Shown in pieces: positions 43,113 through 51,595 of a stretch of 64,000 nt of DNA; the stretch's first letter is position 1; each line of letters begins with the position of its first letter. Below the pieces are notes generated by a model. The model was not told where the DNA came from. It was given only the letters and a program-made list of their open reading frames with translations, and did no database searches. Source of the DNA: DASWUZ01 sp036401375 (GTDB lineage: Bacteria; Acidobacteriota; Terriglobia; Terriglobales; Acidobacteriaceae); assembly GCA_036401375.1 (NCBI GenBank), contig DASWVB010000035.1, forward strand, positions 42,397 to 106,396, given 5' to 3'. The position numbers and the translations under genes were made by a program.

Positions 43113-44591
43113 ATGCCACTCAAAACACTGTTCCTTAACCCGCCCTCCTTCCAAAACTTCGACGGTGGCGCCAGCTCCAGATGGCCGGCCACGCGTGAGA
43201 TTGAATCGTACTGGTACCCCGTCTGGCTGGCCTATCCGGCTGGAATGCTGGAGGGTTCGCGGCTGCTCGATGCTCCCCCGCACCACGTCTCGGCAACCGA
43301 GACGATCGAGATCGCCAAGAGCTACGACTTCCTCGTGCTCTTCACCAGTACCCCGGGTTGGACCGGAGACCAAAAGCTCGCCGAGGCCATCAAGGAGGCG
43401 AACCCAGCCATCCGGATCGCGTTTGTCGGCCCCCCTGTTACGACTTCGCCGGACAAGGCTCTGAACGAGTGCCCGGTGATCGACTTCGTCTGCCGGCGCG
43501 AGTTCGACTTCTCGGTGGTGGAGTACGCCAATGGCAAGCCGCTCGACGAAATTCTCGGCATCAGCTATCGCAAGAACGGCCAGATCGCGCACAACCCCGA
43601 TCGCCCGCAGATCGAAGACCTTGACGCCCTGCCCTGGGTCACTGACATCTACAAGCGCGATATGGACGTGACCAAGTACAACGTTCCTTTCCTGCTCTAC
43701 CCTTATGTCTCGCTCTACTCGACACGCGGCTGCCCGGCGCAGTGCACCTTTTGCCTGTGGCCGCAGACGCTCAGCGGACACGCCTGGCGCAAGCGCTCGA
43801 CCGACGATGTGGCTGCCGAGATGGCCCATGCGAAGAAGCTCTTCCCCGACGTGAAGGAGTTCTTCTTCGACGACGACACGTTCAATATCCAGAAGGTGCG
43901 CACCGTCGAGCTCTGCGCCAAGCTGAAGCCGCTTGGGCTGACCTGGTCCTGCACCTCGCGCGTCACCACCGATAAGGAGACGCTCCGCGCCATGCGCGAG
44001 GCGGGCTGCCGCCTGCTGATCGTCGGCTTCGAGTCGGGCGATCCGCAAATCCTCAAGAACATCAAGAAGGGCGCGACCATCGAGCGGGCGCGCGACTTCG
44101 CCCGTGATTGCCACGAGCTCGGTTTGACCATCCATGGAGACTTTATCCTTGGCCTGCCCGGCGAGACCCGCGAGTCGATCCGCAACACCATCAACTTCGC
44201 CAAGACGCTTGACGTCGAGACGATCCAGGTCTCGATCGCCCACGCCTATCCGGGGACGGAGTTTTATGACTACGCCAAGGAGAACGGCTTCATCGTCAAC
44301 AACGGCCTGATGGTCGATGAGGGCGGTCACCAGATCGCGCACATCGAGTACCCCGGTCTGCCAAAGGAGTATGTACTCGAGATGGTGCATCGGTTCTACG
44401 ACGAGTACTACTTCCGCCCGAAGGCCGCGTGGCGCATCGTCAGCAAGGCCATCGTCAACCGAGACATCAAGCGGCTCTACCACGAGTCGGTCTCATTTAT
44501 GAAGCTGCGCGCCGCACGTAACAAGGTGGTTGCAGATAAGAAGACGGCTGATCGCAAGACCGAGGCTTCGGCTCTGAGCGCTGGCGCTTAG
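43113..44591 (+). CDS. hpnJ: Hopanoid-associated B12-binding radical SAM enzyme HpnJ
   Basis: Radical SAM enzyme of 492 residues. In studied hopanoid producers HpnJ rearranges the sugar of bacteriohopanetetrol glucosamine to the cyclitol ether head group. TLFLNPPSFQNFDGGASS at the N-terminus, YWYPVWLAYPAGML, SRLLDAPPHH and VCRREFDFSVVEYA are characteristic of HpnJ. The cluster-binding CPAQCTFC gives C207, C211 and C214. FFFDDDTFNIQ, LLIVGFESGDPQILKNIKKG, GDFILGLPGETRES and ETIQVSIAHAYPGTEFYDYA follow. ATG 43113 has GGGAGA about 9 bases upstream. hpnI and hpnK, the usual partners, are not nearby. A strong hairpin terminator follows. Confidence 0.9.
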   Translation: MPLKTLFLNPPSFQNFDGGASSRWPATREIESYWYPVWLAYPAGMLEGSRLLDAPPHHVSATETIEIAKSYDFLVLFTSTPGWTGDQKLAEAIKEANPAIRIAFVGPPVTTSPDKALNECPVIDFVCRREFDFSVVEYANGKPLDEILGISYRKNGQIAHNPDRPQIEDLDALPWVTDIYKRDMDVTKYNVPFLLYPYVSLYSTRGCPAQCTFCLWPQTLSGHAWRKRSTDDVAAEMAHAKKLFPDVKEFFFDDDTFNIQKVRTVELCAKLKPLGLTWSCTSRVTTDKETLRAMREAGCRLLIVGFESGDPQILKNIKKGATIERARDFARDCHELGLTIHGDFILGLPGETRESIRNTINFAKTLDVETIQVSIAHAYPGTEFYDYAKENGFIVNNGLMVDEGGHQIAHIEYPGLPKEYVLEMVHRFYDEYYFRPKAAWRIVSKAIVNRDIKRLYHESVSFMKLRAARNKVVADKKTADRKTEASALSAGA

Positions 44592-44612
44592 AAGCGCTGT
44601 GTCAATCTTCGG

Positions 44613-44648
44613 GGCGGCCAGCGAACCTGAACTGGCCGCCTTTGCTTT
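44613..44648 (+). terminator. Rho-independent terminator after hpnJ
   Basis: GGCGGCCAG and CTGGCCGCC form a perfect 9-bp GC-rich stem around a 10-base loop, followed at once by TTTGCTTTT. Confidence 0.8.
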
Positions 44649-44738
44649 TGAGCCAGTCGCGTGCTGCAGGACCGCATTCAAAGGGCCGTCCGGTTATACG
44701 GTCACAGGTCCGAAAGTCGGTTAATGGTTCATTCCACC

Positions 44739-45221
44739 ATGAACGTAAGACGATGGCTCATTCTCGGGGTGGTTACCCTGACTTCGGCCTTCGGCGACAC
44801 GTTCCTCGACGTGGGAATGAAGAAGCTGCCTCCCCTCTCCCTTCACCATCTGGGCGGACTGCTGATTGCAGTCCGAACACCATGGGTCATTGCGGGCATC
44901 GTGCTTTTAATCGGCTTCTTCGCCTCGTACCTGACTGCACTCTCCTGGGCCGACCTGACCTTTGTGCTCCCCGCTACATCGCTCGGCTACGTGATCGTGG
45001 CGCTGCTGGGGAAGTACTGGCTGCACGAACAAATCTCCGGCGCCAGATGGCTGGGAATCGTCCTCATCACTATCGGTGTGGGCTTCGTCACCCAGGGTCC
45101 CTCCTATACCGAGTTACCCTCGTCCGGCTTGCCCGGAAAACTGCCGAAGCTGCAGCCGATAGCGGTTCCTCTTCGCTCCAGTGAACAACTCGCGCGCTCG
45201 GGCAAGGCGGGCCGGCGTTGA
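44739..45221 (+). CDS. SMR/EamA-type half-size membrane transporter, first of a pair
   Basis: Four-helix membrane protein of about 160 residues. RRWLILGVVTLTSAFGDTFLD is the first helix with the conserved Asp/Glu-like position of small multidrug/EamA half transporters; WVIAGIVLLIGFFASYLTAL, DLTFVLPATSLGYVIVALLG and WLGIVLITIGVGFVTQG are the others. The C-terminal 35 residues are polar, extending past the membrane part. The next gene overlaps it by 4 bases and encodes a similar protein, so the two probably form a heterodimer, as ArnE/ArnF or EbrA/EbrB pairs do. ATG 44739 is used; ATG 44724 is an alternative; neither has a strong ribosome-binding site. Confidence 0.75.
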   Translation: MNVRRWLILGVVTLTSAFGDTFLDVGMKKLPPLSLHHLGGLLIAVRTPWVIAGIVLLIGFFASYLTALSWADLTFVLPATSLGYVIVALLGKYWLHEQISGARWLGIVLITIGVGFVTQGPSYTELPSSGLPGKLPKLQPIAVPLRSSEQLARSGKAGRR

Positions 45222-45607
45222 GCGCCGTCTACGGCTTTGCAACGGCGGCCATGATTGGAAGCATTGTCCTCTGGGCGACCGCGGGCGATGTGCTCACCGC
45301 CTCTGCCATGCGCCGCATCGGCGATCTCGATGAGATCCGCGCCAGCAGCGGTCTCGCCGGCGCCATCCGCGCGGTCGTATCGAGCCCCCGCTTTATCAGC
45401 GGCGTTCTCTGCATGGCACTCAGCTTTTTCTCGTTGCTTTATGCCCTGAACCATGCCGATCTGAGCCTGGTCGCGCCCGCGTCCGCGTCGCTTACCTTTG
45501 CCAGCAACGCGGTCGCCGCGAAGTTCTTCCTGCACGAAAATGTCGACCGACGACGCTGGCTCGCAGTCCTCTTCGTGTGCATCGGCGTGGGACTGCTCGC
45601 GCATTGA
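45218..45607 (+). CDS. SMR/EamA-type half-size membrane transporter, second of a pair
   Basis: Four-helix membrane protein of 129 residues, partner of the preceding gene. It starts with TTG inside the stop of its neighbour (TTGA), so it depends on coupled translation. Helices: YGFATAAMIGSIVLWATAGD, FISGVLCMALSFFSLLYAL, SLVAPASASLTFASNAVAA and WLAVLFVCIGVGLLAH. The pairing of a longer and a shorter half transporter resembles lipid-linked sugar flippases of the ArnEF type. Substrate unknown. Confidence 0.75.
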   Translation: MSAVYGFATAAMIGSIVLWATAGDVLTASAMRRIGDLDEIRASSGLAGAIRAVVSSPRFISGVLCMALSFFSLLYALNHADLSLVAPASASLTFASNAVAAKFFLHENVDRRRWLAVLFVCIGVGLLAH

Positions 45608-45638
45608 CACGCGAGTTCGAGCGTAGGACGTTACAGCC

Positions 45639-47900
45639 TCAGTAGGCTCCTGCTCCGCCCGGCGCGGCTGAACCGGCAGCCGCAGGCGCGGGAGCAGCCG
45701 TAGGCAAAGCGTCCCGGATAAGCAGCGCAGTCCGTGGGAAGCTGAAGCTGCCGCCGGCATCGTCGATAACGTTGACCTGGCAGGTATAGAGCCCGGGCTT
45801 GAGCGAGGTCAGCGGTACGTCGAACTGAAATGCCACGGCGTCCCGGCCCGGAACGTTGATCTGCGTGGCCTCAACCAGCGGAGTCTCATACACCTTCACC
45901 GTTCCATTCAGAAACTCGATGCTGGTGAGCACGCGGACCTGTGACTTCGCGCCGCCAGATGCGGCAGGAGCGGGCTTCCTCGTCTGCCCGCTATCGTCCC
46001 CGGATGTAGCTGTACCTTTTGCGGCATGGCTCGGGTCGTAGACTTCGTAGAGGAAGTAGATGTGCTGGTCCTGACGAAACACATGCGGCACATTCGGCAC
46101 CAGCTCAAGTCCGTCGCGAACCAGTGGACTGGCTGCTTTCCTGTTCGTGTTTGGAATGCGCTGGCTCGCAAGTACCACGGAACTCAGCTTCAAGGGACTC
46201 TTTCGCAGGTCCGGCACATTGATGTCGGTCTCGAAAGAGCCCATGTTGCCGGTCTCGTTCTCGCGAACTACAAATTTCAGGTGGTACTTTCCGATCGGCA
46301 GAGTGAATCCGGTCGAGTACTGAATGTTCTTGCGCGACACCTGCTGTGCCTGATCGATCGCGAGCTTGACCGTCTCGCGTGCGTCGCCGATGCTGTGACC
46401 CTGCGCGTCCTTGACCTGGCCGATGATGTCGAGGGTCGCCTTGTCGCGATCGCCCCCTTTGACGAACGGTATCTGCGAGCCGGGTACAACGATCGACACG
46501 GGGATGAAGAAGTGCGTCTCGTCCACCCGGAAGTAGAGCGCCTGCAGGTAGACGGCTACGTCGGTCGCGGGCAGGTCGCTGGCCAACTGCTCTTCCAGCT
46601 CCCGCTCGCGGTCCTCTTTGTTCGAATGCTTGAAATCCGCCGGCGCGTAGTAGCCCGGTCTGAACTCAAGCTTCACGTTGCTGCGATTCAGCTTGATGGT
46701 GAGCTTGCGATAGGCGCCGTCCCGGTTGGGATTGCTGGAGTGGAATCCCAGGACGTAATAGGCGCTCGTATCCTGCTGCATGCGCTGAAATGCCGGTGAG
46801 AAATCGTTCGAATCAAAGAAGGCCTTGCCGCCGGTGTCGGAGGACAAAGTAGCCAGCGTCTCCTGCGAACTGAAGTTCGCATCGAAGTTATTTTGTGCTG
46901 CCGATCCGTTGAATGCACCGTTGCCGCGCAGACTTCCGGTGCTCGCGTCACCGAGCGGCGAGAGGGCCTGCAGCCCCCGCGTATCTACGCTGTAGATCGA
47001 CAGGTTCGATCGCACGGCGGCGTTGATCGCACCGTGGAGAGAGGCCTGGTTTTCGATGCCGTCCCGCGACAGTCCGCCGGAGAAGTAGAGCAGCGACTTC
47101 TTCTCATTGATATAGCTGAGCGCCTTGGAGATCGAGGCGACGGCGTAGAGCTCGCGGTCGGTATTGACGTCGTTATATTCGCTCTCGTCCGGTGTATAAG
47201 AGGTCGCGTCTTCAACCTGGTTCGTCGTGCTGGTCGCTCCTGGTTGAAAGCCCTGGCCCTGAGTGCCGTTGTATCGCCCGATACCGTTCAGCAGCGCCTG
47301 TTTGTCGGCGGTGAAGTCCTGATCGAGCGTAACCCCCGTCGATAATGACACCAGCGCCACGAGGTCGGCCGGCTGCATCTGTTTGTTGACGTAGTTGCGG
47401 GCGGCGGAAACGGCTCGGTCGAGATCGTCAGGCTGCATCGACGTAATGTCGAAGAAGAAGATGATCAGCCGATGATCGCGGAGCTGTTCAGGAGTCGGCG
47501 CAGTGTTCGTCCTGCCGAGTACGAGGGCCGGGGCAGCGCCGCTCACGGTAGCTTCATTGAGCGGCGTGGCCTCGTCAACGGTCTGAAAGTCAAAGCTGGC
47601 GATGCGCTGCGGCTTTCCATTTTCTAGCACGGTAAAGTCGTTAGCTGTGAGCCCTCGCACTACCGTACCGGTCTTCTTGTCACGAACAACCACATTGGTG
47701 AGAACCAGGTCGGTGTTGACTCTGAGGGTGAAGCCTCCCGCGTCAGGCGGTGGCGCTGACGACGGCAACTGCTGCGCTGTGCATGCGGCACATACCCCTG
47801 CCAGGGCAACGACCGCCGTCGCCTGCCTGAAGATTGAGACACAGCCTCGCACCGGGTAAGTGCGGATTAATCTCGATCGAAACTGGGTGTGCATCGGCAT
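45639..47900 (-). CDS. Large VWFA-domain protein, acidobacterial type, exported
   Basis: Exported protein of 753 residues in the acidobacterial VWFA family. The leader IFRQATAVVALAGVCAAC has a lipobox-like end (VCAAC), so it may be lipidated. The family opening TLRVNTDLVLTNVVVRDKKT then LTANDFTVLENGKPQRI is followed by the VWFA core HRLIIFFFDITSMQPDDLDR with a DITSMQ MIDAS-like loop, and LLYFSGGLSRDG. YYVLGFHSSNPNRDGAYRKL and LNRSNVKLEFRPGYYAP follow, then a long C-terminal beta-rich region with Pro/Ala-rich end. Its start is 7 bases after the stop of the TonB-type receptor gene and lacks its own ribosome-binding site, so expression is coupled. Confidence 0.87.
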   Translation of the reverse strand: MPMHTQFRSRLIRTYPVRGCVSIFRQATAVVALAGVCAACTAQQLPSSAPPPDAGGFTLRVNTDLVLTNVVVRDKKTGTVVRGLTANDFTVLENGKPQRIASFDFQTVDEATPLNEATVSGAAPALVLGRTNTAPTPEQLRDHRLIIFFFDITSMQPDDLDRAVSAARNYVNKQMQPADLVALVSLSTGVTLDQDFTADKQALLNGIGRYNGTQGQGFQPGATSTTNQVEDATSYTPDESEYNDVNTDRELYAVASISKALSYINEKKSLLYFSGGLSRDGIENQASLHGAINAAVRSNLSIYSVDTRGLQALSPLGDASTGSLRGNGAFNGSAAQNNFDANFSSQETLATLSSDTGGKAFFDSNDFSPAFQRMQQDTSAYYVLGFHSSNPNRDGAYRKLTIKLNRSNVKLEFRPGYYAPADFKHSNKEDRERELEEQLASDLPATDVAVYLQALYFRVDETHFFIPVSIVVPGSQIPFVKGGDRDKATLDIIGQVKDAQGHSIGDARETVKLAIDQAQQVSRKNIQYSTGFTLPIGKYHLKFVVRENETGNMGSFETDINVPDLRKSPLKLSSVVLASQRIPNTNRKAASPLVRDGLELVPNVPHVFRQDQHIYFLYEVYDPSHAAKGTATSGDDSGQTRKPAPAASGGAKSQVRVLTSIEFLNGTVKVYETPLVEATQINVPGRDAVAFQFDVPLTSLKPGLYTCQVNVIDDAGGSFSFPRTALLIRDALPTAAPAPAAAGSAAPGGAGAY

Positions 47901-47907
47901 AGGTGAC

Positions 47908-50900
47908 TTAGAAGCGGTACCGCGCCTGCACAGTAACCTGGCGCATGCTGCGGGTAGAGACTACCTGGCCCAGCGCAAGCGAACCATACTGCGTATCGAC
48001 GCCGGAGTACTGCACAGTGTTGAATGCGTTGTTGCCTGTGGCTCGAAACTCCAGGCTCTTGCTGCCGCTGAAGTCCACCGTCTTAGACAGCGACATGTTG
48101 ACGTCGAGCGTCCCGGGGCCCGGGATGGAGTACCGCGACGCGCTTCCGTAAAGCTGGCCTGGAGCAAACTGGGAGGAAAACGCAGCCGTGTTGAACCATT
48201 GGTTGCGCGTCTTCGCGCCGGCGGTGATACCAACGCCCTGCACCCTGTCGGGGCGCACCGACCCGGCGGTACCGCGCGCTACGTCCGAGGGCGCAGGCGC
48301 GATAGTCGGGGTAAGTGGCGAGCCTGAGCTGATGGTATAGTCGCCCGATACCGACCAGTTGCTTAACGCATGAGATATCCAGCTGCCGGTCGTGAGGTAG
48401 TGCTGGTCGGGGCCAAAGGGTAGCTCGTAGACGAAGCGCCCCTTGAGCTGGTGGCGCAGATCAAAGCTCGAGTTACTCTCCTCTGCCAACAGGTTCTGCC
48501 AGTTCTGCGCGCAACTGCTCGAACAGTTGGCGGCACTACCGCCTATCGACGATGCATTATCGATAGAGTGCGAGTAAGTGTAAGTCGCACCCAGGGAAAT
48601 CCCCCTCTGCAATCGCTTCTGTGCACTTACAACCAACGAGTTAAAGTTAGAAAAGGCTACAGAGTTCTCATAGGTATAGAGCGCCTCAGGCAGAGTCGCG
48701 CCATATCGGCCGGGCGCGTCCAGTATCGAGAGATGAGTTCCTTTCGCTCCGCTGTAGCCTACGTTCAGCACGATACCGAGAGGGATAGTCCGCTGCAGGT
48801 TCAGGTTCCAGACCTGCACGTAGGGCAGCTGGTAGTGCTTGTTCACCGAGTAGTTCCCAATCGTCTGCGGATAGTTGAAGCCATTTTCGAGCGATATACT
48901 TGCGCCCTGCGTAGCCTCGTTCGTCTGCACGTTGGCAAAGGGGGGCTGATAGGCCATGTTCTGTATGAAGTTGGCGTACTGGCCATTGGTGTAGTTGATG
49001 GCATAGCCTCCGCGGACGACGGTGTCCTTGAGCGGACGCAATGCAAAGCCGATACGAGGCGAGTATGAGGACTTGAAAGGATCGATCAAGGACCGGTCGT
49101 AGGTGCCGGAGTAGGGGCCGGCCTGGTGCGGAAAGACCTCCGTCACCAGCCGGAAGTCAGGCGACGGATCGAGTGTGGCGAGGCGATCATACTTCTCGGA
49201 GTAGGGCGAGAAGTATTCATACCTCAGCCCGGCGAACATGGTGAAGATCGCGCTAACGCGCCAGTCGTCCTGCACAAATGCGTCCCATGAATTGGCACGC
49301 ATATAGGCCTTCTTCTGCGGTGCCTGGATGGTTGTTTCCTGGGGCCGATCGAGCAGAAAATCCGCAAAGGCAGACCCGGAGCTCCCTTGCCCCGCGTTGC
49401 CGCCGCCAGTATTCGTCGGATTGGACCCGGGCTGTTCGGTGAAGAGGCCGGTGAAGTTGAACGATCCCGTCGCATCGGTTCCGCCGAGCAGATCGAGATG
49501 CACGCGCCGTACGTCGCCGCCAAAGTGGATATTGTGCTTGCCGTGACTCCACGAGCTGGCCTCGGAGAAGGCAATGGTCTGATTGGTGCGAAAGTTGGGC
49601 TGCGTCTCCGATAGACCGCTGAAGGGAGTAAGCACGATATTGGGCAGGCCGTAGTTAAGCGGGTCGGAGTTCAGCGGCGCTCCGTTCGGCCCGAGCACCC
49701 CGGCCTGGGTCGCCACATCCTCAACGCCGGTAAAGTTGTTCCGGGTGCTGGAGGCGGTGCGGTTCCAGTTCAAGGTGAAGTTGTTGTTAAGCTTGCCGCG
49801 GCCGAGCGTATAGCCCACACCCAGCGAATACTGCTCCGTCTGCCGCTTGCCGGTAAGCTCCGGGAAGAGATTGAGGATGTCGCTGCCGGCGTGAGTGTAG
49901 TTGAAGTTGGCATTAAGGTTCTGACGCAGACCGGTTCCTGCTGCACCCGTGAACTGGCGAATCATAGAGGCCATCGGCGATCCGCCGCTCGGCCCGAAGG
50001 TATGGATGAATCGCAGTCCAAGGGTGGTGCTGTTGCTTCCCTGTGTCGCCACACGATGGTAGTTCTGCTGGGGATTTCCCACCAGGTTTGGCTGCGGTAT
50101 GAAGGCGAGCAGAGCCTCAGCCTGCGGGCTGATACCGGTGGTGATGGTGTTGTCTGGAAACGGTAGACCGGTCGCAGGATCGTAGATCGTGACCGGCTGG
50201 CCGCGCAGTGTCAGTCCGGAGAAGTCGCCGTTGCGCTCCGCCTGCGTCGGCACCGTGCCATATTCGTCGAAAGGTGTCGAGGCGCGGGTGTCGAACAACG
50301 TCACGAAGACTACGTCCCTGGTGCTCGGGGCCTTCATCAACTTTGGAAGGTATGGCGACCCGAAGAAGGTAAGTCCAAAGCGGCTCGAGCTATAGCCGGG
50401 CTGGTCGAAGGACTGGCCCTGCAAGGCGTAGTTGCGGGCATCGAGGGCTGAGTTGCCGCCGCTCCAGAAGACTGAACCGTGCGGCTGGTTCGGCTTGAAG
50501 TTGCGAAAGCTGCCGCGGCCGCCACCTCCTCCACCGAAGCCGCCTCCGCCGCCAAATCCGCCGCCTCCGCCGAAGAAGCCGCCTCCGCCCTGGCCTCCGC
50601 CCTGTCCAGGAATCTGAGAGAGACCCTGTTGCTGTTGCTGGTTTTCAAAGCCCTGCCGCATCTGATCGCCATTAACGCCAGCGAAGGGGTTCGTTGTACC
50701 GTTTTGCCCGCTTACAGCGACGGAATCGGTCGAGAGATCGGCGCCGTTCCCGAGCGTGGGCAGCTGTGCTGCGCCAACGCCTGCGCCGCCAGCGTCGATC
50801 AGGCCGCCGGCGGCACCTAGCAGGCTCAGGTTCTGTGCTCCGCTGCCGCCATACTGGCGCAGAGAGCCGGCCTGCGTCCCCTGGTCCTGCTGGGCGACCC

Positions 50901-51513
50901 TCGAGGCGAGCACGAGGGTGAAGTCGGCCTGCGCCTGCCGCGAGACCGCGTTCAGCAGTGCTTCCCTGGTCTCCGCTCCAAATGCGGCGAGCTCCACACG
51001 AAGGACGTAGCGGCCATTCTGCGGGATATTCAGAGCGTACCCACCGCTGACGTCGGTCGTGGTGCTGTACTTCTTGCCGGTCAGTGTATTAGTAGCAGTC
51101 ACGCTGGCGCCCGGCAGAGGGATGGCGCCGGACTTCACTGACCCTCTAACGATGCCGCCAGCAGCGGCCGGGCTTGTTATCTGACCTGCGGTCGATTGGG
51201 AGTTTACAGCGTCCGCGCTATGCACCTGCGTGTCGGTAGTGCCGGGCGCAGGAGTCGTCGCGGCGCTGCCTGAGGCTGGAGCGTCAGAGGATGACGTCGA
51301 CGGAGACTGGGCCAGTGTAGGACTGGCTGCGTTATAGCTGGTATTTGAAGGAGCCGTCGACGCGCTGGACACCGATTGAACACCTGCAGCCAGGGCCGGA
51401 TCCGGCGCAGGGGCGGCGCAAGCTGCACCCGCGAGCAGCGACGTGCCTGCGAAGACGCTGAGGCATGCTCTACTCCAGACAGGAAGCCGGCTTTGACGTG
51501 GCAGAGAACCCAA
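47908..51513 (-). CDS. TonB-dependent receptor-like (Oar-type) outer-membrane protein with Gly-rich tract
   Basis: Outer-membrane protein of 1201 residues. The start is TTG 51513, the only workable start before the signal peptide (RACLSVFAGTSLLAGAACA), with GGGAGGAG 9 bases ahead. After a Ser/Ala/Pro/Thr-rich stretch (about 40-105) comes a carboxypeptidase-regulatory-like domain (about 120-180: GGIVRGSVKSGAIPLPGASV, TNTLTGKKYSTTTDVSGG). A plug-like region follows. Residues about 303-333 are almost pure Gly with Gln and Phe. The C-terminal two thirds is a beta-barrel with repeats of alternating hydrophobic strands, aromatic-ended (TVQARYRF). Proteins like this in Acidobacteriota and Bacteroidota take up or display large molecules; no specific ligand is evident. 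Genes for a DUF5666-like protein and a VWFA protein flank it closely on the same strand. Confidence 0.88.
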   Translation of the reverse strand: MGSLPRQSRLPVWSRACLSVFAGTSLLAGAACAAPAPDPALAAGVQSVSSASTAPSNTSYNAASPTLAQSPSTSSSDAPASGSAATTPAPGTTDTQVHSADAVNSQSTAGQITSPAAAGGIVRGSVKSGAIPLPGASVTATNTLTGKKYSTTTDVSGGYALNIPQNGRYVLRVELAAFGAETREALLNAVSRQAQADFTLVLASRVAQQDQGTQAGSLRQYGGSGAQNLSLLGAAGGLIDAGGAGVGAAQLPTLGNGADLSTDSVAVSGQNGTTNPFAGVNGDQMRQGFENQQQQQGLSQIPGQGGGQGGGGFFGGGGGFGGGGGFGGGGGGRGSFRNFKPNQPHGSVFWSGGNSALDARNYALQGQSFDQPGYSSSRFGLTFFGSPYLPKLMKAPSTRDVVFVTLFDTRASTPFDEYGTVPTQAERNGDFSGLTLRGQPVTIYDPATGLPFPDNTITTGISPQAEALLAFIPQPNLVGNPQQNYHRVATQGSNSTTLGLRFIHTFGPSGGSPMASMIRQFTGAAGTGLRQNLNANFNYTHAGSDILNLFPELTGKRQTEQYSLGVGYTLGRGKLNNNFTLNWNRTASSTRNNFTGVEDVATQAGVLGPNGAPLNSDPLNYGLPNIVLTPFSGLSETQPNFRTNQTIAFSEASSWSHGKHNIHFGGDVRRVHLDLLGGTDATGSFNFTGLFTEQPGSNPTNTGGGNAGQGSSGSAFADFLLDRPQETTIQAPQKKAYMRANSWDAFVQDDWRVSAIFTMFAGLRYEYFSPYSEKYDRLATLDPSPDFRLVTEVFPHQAGPYSGTYDRSLIDPFKSSYSPRIGFALRPLKDTVVRGGYAINYTNGQYANFIQNMAYQPPFANVQTNEATQGASISLENGFNYPQTIGNYSVNKHYQLPYVQVWNLNLQRTIPLGIVLNVGYSGAKGTHLSILDAPGRYGATLPEALYTYENSVAFSNFNSLVVSAQKRLQRGISLGATYTYSHSIDNASSIGGSAANCSSSCAQNWQNLLAEESNSSFDLRHQLKGRFVYELPFGPDQHYLTTGSWISHALSNWSVSGDYTISSGSPLTPTIAPAPSDVARGTAGSVRPDRVQGVGITAGAKTRNQWFNTAAFSSQFAPGQLYGSASRYSIPGPGTLDVNMSLSKTVDFSGSKSLEFRATGNNAFNTVQYSGVDTQYGSLALGQVVSTRSMRQVTVQARYRF
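50515..50604. repeat. Glycine-codon repeat in the receptor gene
   Basis: About 90 bases built from short GGC/GGN codon runs (plus-strand CCGCCTCC-like units repeated with CCGAAG interruptions) encode a nearly pure Gly/Phe/Gln tract, around residues 303-333 of the receptor. Low complexity like this is prone to length change in steps of 3. Confidence 0.85.
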
Positions 51514-51540
51514 AGGTACTCTCCTCCCTCGGGTTGGGTT
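51507..51540 (-). promoter_or_regulatory. Start-codon hairpin of the receptor mRNA
   Basis: Read on the minus strand, AACCCAA (51540-51534) pairs with TTGGGTT (51513-51507). The latter contains the TTG start codon. The 20-base loop carries the ribosome-binding site GAGGGAGGAG. Such a stem would mask the start codon, a layout used by translational thermosensors or coupling structures. Stem only 7 bp, so moderate confidence. Confidence 0.4.
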
Positions 51541-51595
51541 TGCAGCTATTCGGCGCCCGCTCGACTTGGGTCGCTCGATCGAGCACGACCAGCGT

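Noticed and set aside
43092..44483. Long antisense open frame opposite hpnJ (463 codons)
   Set aside because: Codon-shadow composition and no homology; hpnJ is certain.
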